Part shown: positions 1-6,367 of the stretch, in pieces
Numbering within the stretch: position 1 is the first letter of the stretch
How the letters are laid out: every line of letters begins with the position of its first letter
Assembly: GCA_945870545.1 (NCBI GenBank)
Contig: CAMBTF010000066.1
Coordinates: 1 to 7,964, forward strand
Source: Akkermansia muciniphila
GTDB lineage: Bacteria; Verrucomicrobiota; Verrucomicrobiia; Verrucomicrobiales; Akkermansiaceae
Reading direction: 5' to 3'
Length of the DNA: 7,964 nucleotides
The notes under the pieces: model-generated
Seen by the model: the letters and a program-made list of their open reading frames with translations, nothing else
What the model was told of the DNA's origin: nothing
Databases searched by the model: none
Made by a program: the position numbers and the translations under genes

Positions 1-3000
1 GCAAGGGTCGCCCTCAAGCGCATGAATTTAGCGGCATGGGCAGGATCAATCGTGACCGTAGACCTGATCGTCTGGCTGTCCACGCCGTCGATCATCACCT
101 CGTGTACGATACCTCCCGTTTCCCATGAGTTCGATTCTAGGAAGGGAGACCATTCGGCTACCAAAGTAACATCGACCACGTTCTTCGATTTCGTATAGGT
201 GATCGAGATCGAGCTGCCCTCTTTGCTGGAGATGACGGGCGATGGGTTGTCATTATGATTGGGATGACTGCCGAGAGCATATTCGACGAGGTTAGGTAGA
301 AAATCATTCTCCGAGTCTCCCGTGACCGAATAATCAGCGACATCAAAGCCGCTGATCCACTGTGAATAGCTGACAGAAACGGTTTGTGAAACCACGATCG
401 CGATGGTTTGCGATGTGAAGCCATCCACCACGTTGCGGCGCTCGATTACCACCGTGTAGGAACCGAGGGAGGCGGTGGGTGCTACGGTTCCGGAAATCAG
501 GCCGGTCGCGGTGTCTAGGGTAAGCCCGTCGGGAAGCACCGTGCCTGTGGCCAGGTGGAAAGTGGCAGGCTCCGTGATCTTGTCTTCGCGGATGCGAGTT
601 ATGAAGGCGGCGTTGCCTAGATTGTTTGGTAGCGCGGGAGTCACACCAATTTGTGCGGCTTCATTACCGGTGACTGTTATGATCTGCGAAACACTGAGAA
701 ACCCGGGGGCAGATATTGTAATGGTGGGAGACTGGGTGCCATCGGCGAAGTGATCTTCGATGGCGGATATGGGGAAAGTGGCGGTGATATCTCCAGCCGG
801 GATGACGACAGAGGCGGGAACTGTTACCTCGCTCGTATCAGAGGAAGAGATGTTCAGGGTGAGGTTTCCGGAAGACGGAGGACTGAGTGTGATCGTTCCT
901 ACCGCCGCGTTTTCACCGTCCGTTTCCGCGATTGTGGAAGGGGCAATGGATAGGGCCATGGAAATCAACGAGTCGGAAGAGATGAGGACGTTGTCGATGG
1001 CGAGCGCATCGGGAAAACCTGTGACTACGCTATTGCTCGCGGTGCGGTATAGCCAGCGTAGGTAAATGGGCAGTTCTCGGTTTTGGAAGATCGCAGGCAA
1101 AGGGATGTTGGTGTAGCTTGTGAGTGTGTCTTTAGGACTGTTCCCGGAGATGTATGTCGTGCCAGCAATCGATGTCCAGGTCGTGCTCGTGTTCGCGGGA
1201 TCACCGGTCGCATACTGCAAGGTCATCTCCATGGAGCGCGTTTGCTCGGTGGCTTTTACAATGTCGTAGCTGATCACCAGTTGCGTGCGGTTGCGTGTGT
1301 TATCGAGGGCGAGGGCGATGAAGCCCGGGTCGAAACGTTTGGGCGTCAGATTCGTGCTGCCGAGCAGGCCGATGCGAGAGCCGAAGTTGAAAACCCCACC
1401 GTTTGCGGACATTTGAGCGACTGGTGAAAGGGAGTCGAAATTCGTTGTCTGTAAAGGGGAGCTATTCACCGAATAGGCGGACCATCCCGTGGGGAAAGAA
1501 GTTCCCGATGCGCCCGGGAGGGAGTTGAAATCTTGATTGTATTGTCCGTTGGTGAAAACCGCTGCGGGTGATATGGCCGCTGGCGCAATCGAAAAACTGG
1601 ATATTCGGGCAGTGGAGGACGTCGTTCTCAGCCACTCGTTCGCGAGGTCGGCTCCGGCATCGGATTGGCCGACGAAATAGGCGGCTTCACCTGGGCGGAC
1701 CGACCCCACGTTCGGTGAGGCGGCGATGGAGTTACCGTATGAGACCGCATGGATCCGCAGACCCGCCGAATTGCTCAGTAAAATTGCGTCATTAGCGTCG
1801 TCGAGTGTAGGCCATTTGGAGGTTTGGGTGAAAAAATTCACATTCGAGCTGGAGACCACCACCGCACCCGTGGAGGTATCGAAGGAATCAGCAGGCAGGA
1901 GTTGATCCTTGGTTGAGCCGCCGTTGTAAACGACGATGAGGGTGCCGGCGGGAATGTTATCCCACGCGCCGGCCGCGAATTTCAGCGTGTTGCCGAACGA
2001 ATCAGCGAGCGCCCAGCCGGACAGGCTGCCATCCTTGAGGGTCAGGATTTCAACCCACTCGGTAGTGCCATCCGGCGGGCCCTGACTGAACTCGTGGATC
2101 ACCGCCTGACGGTTGATCAGGAGGGTGTCGTCGCTGAGGACTAGGCCGCTCTGGTATGAGTAAGCGCCGCCGGGGCGGACAGGTAGCGCGGAGGGACGGT
2201 CGAGGAGGTTGACCACACTGGTGGTAAAAGGCGTGCTTATGGTGTTGCCGTCGGTGGCGGTGATCACGCAACGCCACAATTTCCCGCTGTGGTTGGGATC
2301 CGGCGCGAGGGTGGCTCCGGTCAAGCCGGATGAAGTGAAAATCTTATCATCAACACTGAACGCCCAATCGTAAGAAAAGGTTATGGGCGCCGACTCCGGA
2401 TCCGACGCGTCCACGGTTGTGACGGTGAGCGGCAGATCATCGAACGCTTGGCTGCCCGCGTTGAGCGTGGCCGCGGTGATCACCGGGGTCTGGTTTTTCA
2501 CGATTACGAATACGGCGGTGGATTCCCCTTCCAGATCTTCGGAGTCCGTAGCCTTGGCTACATAGTTGTAAAAGCCATTGGCCGGGTTGCGGGGGAACTC
2601 GTAGGGAGCCGTCAGATCCGTGGCCACCAGCACTCCGTTCTCATAAAGATCAACCTTTGCCACTGTCTCGGGGTTCTTGTCGATGTCCACATCTGTCGCA
2701 TCGACCGATACCGTGTAGCCGACGCCGGGGCTGAATACAGATCCGCCGGTAGGTGCGGCAATAAGCACATCAGGGGGGGGGTTGACTGGCGGCGCGAAGA
2801 CGCCGTAAACCGTGAGTTCCGCGTTGGTGATCGTGCCACCGTTCGTGTTGGCGGCGCTTTTGCGGTCAGCTACCTTCAATGTCCAGACACCTGAGGAATT
2901 CTCACCCCAGTTCTGCACCGTGCTGAAGGTGAATTTGCTGTAGTTGTCATTGTTGTCGCTGCGCACTTCCGTGAGGCGGCTCGCAGTGCCTGAGGGGGAG

Positions 3001-4868
3001 AACAGGGTGATTTCAAGATCGCCGCGGGCAGTGTGATTGACGCTCAGCCTGACTGTGACGTGTTCGGTGATAATGTTGGAACCGGGGAGGTTGAAAAGGA
3101 CATCGCGCCCTGCGGAGTTGTTATTGGGAATCGAGAGATTGATGCTCGATTTGGTTGATACCACCGAGGATTGCGGGCCGAGGTTTTTCCATGTTGCGGC
3201 GAGATTGACAGCAGCAGTGACGTCCATCAGGCCGGCGCCGAAGTCGTTGTTGAAATGCAGGCCGGCGGCATTGGTGAGCCAGCCGGGATCGCTCGGGTTG
3301 AACTTGACCGCGCTGTTTATCAGGACTGCCTGTACGTCGCGCCATCCGAGGTTCGGATTTTTCTCAAGCATCACTGCGATCCCACCGGAAACCGCAGGAC
3401 ATGAGGAAGATGTGCCGTTGAAACTGTTGATGTAGTCGCCGGGCGCATATCCGGCGTTCCCCGTGCGATCTGCGGTGGTGATGCCCAGTCCGCGGTCATC
3501 AAGCGGGTGCCCGGGGACGTTTCCCGAAGGAGCTGTGATCACCAGGTTTGCACCCGGTTCCGAGTAGAAGGTGCGTGTCCCCTTGGAACTCGTGGCACCG
3601 ACCGCGATCGTGTAAATCGAACTGGTATATTCGCTGTAGTTCGCGCTGTCCTCCTCGTCGCCGTCGTTACCTGCCGAGAAGGTGAAAATGGTGCCCTTTC
3701 CGCCGCGTCCTTCGGTGGCCGCTTTTTTCAACGCGGCTGACTCAAGAGGATCCATCTTGGTAAAAGGCTGGGTTGGACCCCAGCTATTGTTTTTCACCTG
3801 AATCACATCCTTTCGGTGGTCAAAGGCCTCCGCAATAACCAGATCGGTGGTCAAATCACCGAGCATGCGCATGCCCACAAGGGTTGCCTCCGGGGCGACC
3901 CCGGAGGAGCCGAGCGCGTTGTTGCCGCGGGAGGCTGCCACACCGCCAACGGAGGTTCCGTGGCTGTCGCTATTCCCAACCGGGCTCGGGTCCTGGTCAT
4001 TGCTAAGAAAGTCATAATCGATACTAGTGTCCACGTTGCCAACGAAATCGGTGTGCGAGACTTCCACGCCACCGTCGAGGATGCCGATAAAGACTCCGCG
4101 GCCCCGCGAGCCGGCTCCGGAGCCGCCCGCGTAGTTCCATGCGTTTTCCACGTTCATGTCAGTGCCCGCTACCGCGGCACCGCTTCTTTTTAGGTGCCAT
4201 TGGTTGCCGATGAGCGGATCGTTCGGGAGCGCCATCGGGACCAGGCGCCGCCCGACGAGGATATCAGCTTCACCGACAGCAGGTTCCGAGCGGATGGAGC
4301 TGATTTTCTCCATGGCGTCAAAAGGGTCCGCAGCGGAGAAAACCACCCAATCAGGAGCATATTCCGGCATTGCGTGGATGGTAAGGCCGTTCTCGCGGGC
4401 GAAGCGCCCGACCAGCTCGCGGGGCATCTTGGCACGGATTTCGGAGGTGATGACCACGTATCCGGCTGCAGGATTGTTTGCGTCGAACGCTACGGGGTAG
4501 ATGCCGCGCGGAGCTTCGTATTCAGCGAGGCGTTTCTGCAGGTTGGCGGGCGTTGCCGGCGGATTGAGAGCCATCAGCTCACCCACGCCATCGTTGTTGC
4601 AGGCCATGAAGCGATCCATGGCAATTCTGAGATTTTCGCCGCTGTGCTGGGACGTGTAAGTGAGCGTGGCCTCCTTGCGTTCGCGTGCCGCTGCGGTGGG
4701 GGCCGGACTGTCCTTCGCGGATCCGGTGGCGTCCTCACGGGATGCGGAGAAAGCCGCGCCGCCCTCCGGTTTCGTCATGGAATGGCGCATCAGTAAGACT
4801 CCGCATAGAAGAAGCGTCAGGGTCGCCGCCGAAACTATGATGCGCCGGGGGAGATTGGGTTTCTTCAT
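1..4868 (-). CDS. Exported kexin-like (S8) subtilase with P domain, lamin-tail and multiple Ig-like domains; C-terminus cut by window edge
   Basis: The frame is open from ATG at 4868 to the left edge (1622 codons); the stop lies outside. Residues 1-27 are a basic N-terminus plus hydrophobic stretch (export signal or anchor). About 60-210 is an inhibitory-type propeptide ending near Arg207-Arg208, followed by the NDPLIGNQWHL entry typical of subtilases. The triad is Asp265 (ILDGGVEVSHTDF), His303 (DSHGTSVGGVAA) and Ser487 (NGTSSSCPAVSGG), with oxyanion Asn401 (SAGNDGD). NNSWGP and GVAPEATLVGMRML point to the kexin branch. About 570-690 is a proprotein-convertase P domain (ARGDLEITLFSPSGT, TVQNWGE, GVWTLKVAD). 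Next come Ig-like domains (about 699-792 and 793-895), a lamin-tail domain (about 918-1048), a jelly-roll-like domain (about 1110-1300), a Calx-beta-like domain (about 1305-1405), He_PIG (about 1408-1490; LPDGLTLDTATGLISG) and a verrucomicrobial C-terminal module (about 1497 onward). It probably cleaves extracellular or surface proteins; its substrate is unknown. The start is supported by an AAAGGAG ribosome site nine bases upstream. The domain calls after the P domain are by eye. Confidence 0.95.
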   Translation of the reverse strand, partial: MKKPNLPRRIIVSAATLTLLLCGVLLMRHSMTKPEGGAAFSASREDATGSAKDSPAPTAAARERKEATLTYTSQHSGENLRIAMDRFMACNNDGVGELMALNPPATPANLQKRLAEYEAPRGIYPVAFDANNPAAGYVVITSEIRAKMPRELVGRFARENGLTIHAMPEYAPDWVVFSAADPFDAMEKISSIRSEPAVGEADILVGRRLVPMALPNDPLIGNQWHLKRSGAAVAGTDMNVENAWNYAGGSGAGSRGRGVFIGILDGGVEVSHTDFVGNVDTSIDYDFLSNDQDPSPVGNSDSHGTSVGGVAASRGNNALGSSGVAPEATLVGMRMLGDLTTDLVIAEAFDHRKDVIQVKNNSWGPTQPFTKMDPLESAALKKAATEGRGGKGTIFTFSAGNDGDEEDSANYSEYTSSIYTIAVGATSSKGTRTFYSEPGANLVITAPSGNVPGHPLDDRGLGITTADRTGNAGYAPGDYINSFNGTSSSCPAVSGGIAVMLEKNPNLGWRDVQAVLINSAVKFNPSDPGWLTNAAGLHFNNDFGAGLMDVTAAVNLAATWKNLGPQSSVVSTKSSINLSIPNNNSAGRDVLFNLPGSNIITEHVTVRLSVNHTARGDLEITLFSPSGTASRLTEVRSDNNDNYSKFTFSTVQNWGENSSGVWTLKVADRKSAANTNGGTITNAELTVYGVFAPPVNPPPDVLIAAPTGGSVFSPGVGYTVSVDATDVDIDKNPETVAKVDLYENGVLVATDLTAPYEFPRNPANGFYNYVAKATDSEDLEGESTAVFVIVKNQTPVITAATLNAGSQAFDDLPLTVTTVDASDPESAPITFSYDWAFSVDDKIFTSSGLTGATLAPDPNHSGKLWRCVITATDGNTISTPFTTSVVNLLDRPSALPVRPGGAYSYQSGLVLSDDTLLINRQAVIHEFSQGPPDGTTEWVEILTLKDGSLSGWALADSFGNTLKFAAGAWDNIPAGTLIVVYNGGSTKDQLLPADSFDTSTGAVVVSSSNVNFFTQTSKWPTLDDANDAILLSNSAGLRIHAVSYGNSIAASPNVGSVRPGEAAYFVGQSDAGADLANEWLRTTSSTARISSFSIAPAAISPAAVFTNGQYNQDFNSLPGASGTSFPTGWSAYSVNSSPLQTTNFDSLSPVAQMSANGGVFNFGSRIGLLGSTNLTPKRFDPGFIALALDNTRNRTQLVISYDIVKATEQTRSMEMTLQYATGDPANTSTTWTSIAGTTYISGNSPKDTLTSYTNIPLPAIFQNRELPIYLRWLYRTASNSVVTGFPDALAIDNVLISSDSLISMALSIAPSTIAETDGENAAVGTITLSPPSSGNLTLNISSSDTSEVTVPASVVIPAGDITATFPISAIEDHFADGTQSPTITISAPGFLSVSQIITVTGNEAAQIGVTPALPNNLGNAAFITRIREDKITEPATFHLATGTVLPDGLTLDTATGLISGTVAPTASLGSYTVVIERRNVVDGFTSQTIAIVVSQTVSVSYSQWISGFDVADYSVTGDSENDFLPNLVEYALGSHPNHNDNPSPVISSKEGSSISITYTKSKNVVDVTLVAEWSPFLESNSWETGGIVHEVMIDGVDSQTIRSTVTIDPAHAAKFMRLRATL
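2773..2781 (-). repeat. Nine-base C homopolymer (coding strand) inside the protease gene
   Basis: On the coding (minus) strand the tract spans the last base of Asn696, both codons Pro697 and Pro698, and two bases of Pro699. It sits in the proline-rich linker between the end of the P domain (LTVYG) and the first Ig-like domain. The frame is intact on both sides, so the tract is in the on state in this sequence. Gain of one C gives a TGA directly after the tract. Loss of one C gives a frame that ends near 2612. Whether its length varies in the population is not known. Confidence 0.9.
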
Positions 4869-4877
4869 GAGATATTA

Positions 4878-4884
4878 CTCCTTT
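4878..4884 (-). promoter_or_regulatory. Shine-Dalgarno site of the protease gene
   Basis: The minus strand reads AAAGGAG, nine bases before the ATG at 4868. It is the only strong, well-spaced ribosome-binding site in the window and fixes the protease start. Confidence 0.85.
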
Positions 4885-4885
4885 A

Positions 4886-4912
4886 TATGTAGGACAACTG
4901 TGGAGAGGTCAA
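4886..4912 (-). promoter_or_regulatory. Candidate promoter for the protease gene
   Basis: In the 81-bp gap after the methyltransferase stop, the minus strand has TTGACC (4907-4912), five of six bases of the sigma-70 -35 consensus. An AT-rich TACATATAAA segment follows. The best -10 choice is ambiguous: TACATA leaves a 15-base spacer and the overlapping CATATA leaves 17, and each matches only three of six consensus bases. The placement just upstream of the ribosome site is reasonable but would leave a very short leader. Sigma-factor preferences of this organism are unknown, so this is a weak call. Confidence 0.3.
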
Positions 4913-4949
4913 GGCGGAGTTTTGCCAAATTAGGCCGTTGCGGAGGCAT

Positions 4950-6167
4950 TTATTTGGAAAGCGTCATGACGCACTCGACGTGGCGGGTGTGGGGGAAAAG
5001 ATCGAAGGGCTGCACCTCGGTGAGCGCGTAGCCGGCCTCTCGCAGGATCTTGTAATCCCGCACCTGCGTCGCCGGATCGCAGGAAACATAAACGATGCGC
5101 TGCGGCCCGTAAGCCACGAGCTGGGCGAGGAACTCCGGCGAGCAGCCCTTCCGCGGCGGATCGATCACCACCGTGGTCTCGTCCGGCGGTGTGTCGATTT
5201 TCGCGAAAATCTCCTCCGCATCAGCCTGCAGGATGGAGACGTTCGTAAATCCGTTCAGCGCGACATTGTTCGCCGCCCAGCGCGCGCCCGCCTCGTTCAC
5301 CTCTACGCCCATCACCTTATCGAAGCGGCCCGCGAGGCAAAGCCCGAACAACCCCGCACCGCAATACGCGTCCACCAGATATTTCGCGCCGCCCTCCAGC
5401 GCCTTTTCGCCGACGTATCCGGTAAATTTCTCCAGGATGAACGGGTTGTTCTGGAAAAACTCGCCCGCCACAAAATCGAATTTCACGCCGTCGATCTCCT
5501 CGCGGGCGATGGCTTTCGGATCGCGCTCCACGCGGCCTTCGGTGGCGCGAAGGAGGATGGTCGCGCCGCGTTTGTAGCTCCGCCCGTTCGCACGGAGATC
5601 CGCGTGGACGGCGGGCAGCGCGTCGTTGATTTCCCGCATCGCGATGGGGCAGTTTGGGACGTCCAGGATTTCCATGCGCCGCCCGACTTTGAGGAAACCG
5701 ATCTCTTTGATCACGCCGTCCACGGGTTTCTCGAAGTGCGGGGTGATCTTGGAGCGGTAGTTCCAGATCTGCTCCGAGCTGGCGCAGGGATTCACCTCGC
5801 GCTCCTCGCCGGCCATGTGCTTCAGCAGCTCGCGGATCTGGCGGGTCTTCCATGCAAGCTGCTTGTCGTAGGAAAGGTGCTGATACTGGCAGCCGCCGCA
5901 TGTCCCGAACAACGCGCAGCCAGGCTCGACGCGGTCCGGAGATTTTTCCAGGATCGCGACCAGATCGCCCTGCGAGTGGTTCTTGTCGTTGCGGAAAATC
6001 CGCGTCCGCACCAGCTCGCCCGGCAAGGCATACGGCACAAATACCACCCAGCCATCCACCCGCCCCACGCCCGCGCCGAGGTTCGTCAGCGAATCGATGC
6101 GTAAATCAATTTCCTGATGGTAGGTGAAGGGGATCGGTGAGAACTTTTTCGGCGGGCGGCTGTGCAT
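4950..6167 (-). CDS. rlmD: 23S rRNA (uracil-C5)-methyltransferase, RlmD/RumA type
   Basis: The 405-residue cytoplasmic protein transfers a methyl group from S-adenosylmethionine to C5 of a uridine in RNA. In the E. coli RlmD family the target is U1939 of 23S rRNA. An N-terminal TRAM-like RNA-binding domain (about 16-75) is followed by the [4Fe-4S] ligand set Cys84, Cys90, Cys93 (CALFGTCGGCQYQ) and Cys173 (PNCPIA), the RlmD spacing. The Rossmann methyltransferase domain has FFQNNPF (237-243), the SAM loop DAYCGAGLFGL (266-276), VIDPPRKGC (334-342), nucleophile Cys363 in YVSCDPA, and general-base Glu398 in RHVECV. All catalytic residues are present. E. coli RlmD is slightly longer (433 residues). 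ATG at 6167 is the earliest in-frame start; no clear Shine-Dalgarno precedes it. The related RlmC, RlmCD or TrmA specificities cannot be excluded, but the Fe-S cluster argues against TrmA. Confidence 0.93.
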   Translation of the reverse strand: MHSRPPKKFSPIPFTYHQEIDLRIDSLTNLGAGVGRVDGWVVFVPYALPGELVRTRIFRNDKNHSQGDLVAILEKSPDRVEPGCALFGTCGGCQYQHLSYDKQLAWKTRQIRELLKHMAGEEREVNPCASSEQIWNYRSKITPHFEKPVDGVIKEIGFLKVGRRMEILDVPNCPIAMREINDALPAVHADLRANGRSYKRGATILLRATEGRVERDPKAIAREEIDGVKFDFVAGEFFQNNPFILEKFTGYVGEKALEGGAKYLVDAYCGAGLFGLCLAGRFDKVMGVEVNEAGARWAANNVALNGFTNVSILQADAEEIFAKIDTPPDETTVVIDPPRKGCSPEFLAQLVAYGPQRIVYVSCDPATQVRDYKILREAGYALTEVQPFDLFPHTRHVECVMTLSK

Positions 6168-6183
6168 GGGTGCTGGTTGGTAA

Positions 6184-6215
6184 GCGATTTCGCCGGGGAA
6201 AGGAACCGCGATTTC
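6184..6215. repeat. Direct repeat GCGATTTC x2
   Basis: GCGATTTC occurs at 6184-6191 and again at 6208-6215, start-to-start 24 bases. The second copy overlaps the loop and right arm of the inverted repeat. Eight-base matches can arise by chance. The local clustering just upstream of rlmD is the only reason to note it as a possible protein-binding site. Confidence 0.35.
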
Positions 6216-6223
6216 CTTTGCCC
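6195..6223. repeat. Interrupted inverted repeat upstream of rlmD
   Basis: AAAGGAA (6199-6205) and TTCCTTT (6213-6219) are perfect 7-bp inverted arms around a 7-base loop. A single G/G mismatch outside them is followed by three further pairs (GGG 6195-6197 with CCC 6221-6223). It begins 28 bases upstream of the rlmD ATG. It could be an operator-like site or a hairpin in the rlmD leader. No U-tract follows it on either strand, so it is not a usual terminator. Confidence 0.5.
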
Positions 6224-6367
6224 GACCGTCCGATGCTCATAGCCTTCTTCCGTATTGAAATTTTGCAGCCTTCCCCACCCTGCTTCTTTGCATGATTCCA
6301 TCCACGGCCTAGACCGTTTGCCACCGTATTCGCGTGACAGGGAGGCGTGCTATGACAGCCTTCGCGC

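Larger units (their letters stand above)
6168..6367. promoter_or_regulatory. Divergent intergenic region between rlmD and the yhaM-like gene
   Basis: These 200 bp lie between two outward-facing starts, so both promoters should be here or within the flanking 5' ends. No convincing -35/-10 pair is visible on either strand. The left third carries the short inverted and direct repeats listed separately. Short open frames crossing the region on the minus strand have no start context or recognisable sequence and look like chance. Confidence 0.6.

Noticed and set aside
3399..3416. Unusual active-site context GTSSSCP rather than GTSMAxP in the subtilase
   Set aside because: Variation after the catalytic Ser is common in S8 enzymes, and GTSxSCP is widespread. 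All four key residues are present, so there is no sign of an inactive enzyme.
158..4796. Many short open frames on both strands within 1-4868
   Set aside because: They all lie across the single continuous protease frame, lack ribosome sites and encode low-complexity Arg/Ser/Gly-rich sequence. The protease frame is supported by catalytic and domain motifs along its whole length.
4925..4957. CCAAAT / ATTTGG inverted repeat at the rlmD stop, considered as a terminator
   Set aside because: Only six pairs around a 21-base loop, overlapping the stop codon and without a following U-tract on the minus strand. Not a credible intrinsic terminator.
4938..6104. A 388-codon open frame on the plus strand opposite rlmD
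   Set aside because: The minus-strand frame has the complete set of RlmD motifs. The plus-strand translation is rich in Arg, His and Ala with no recognisable domain, which is the usual antisense shadow of a GC-rich gene.
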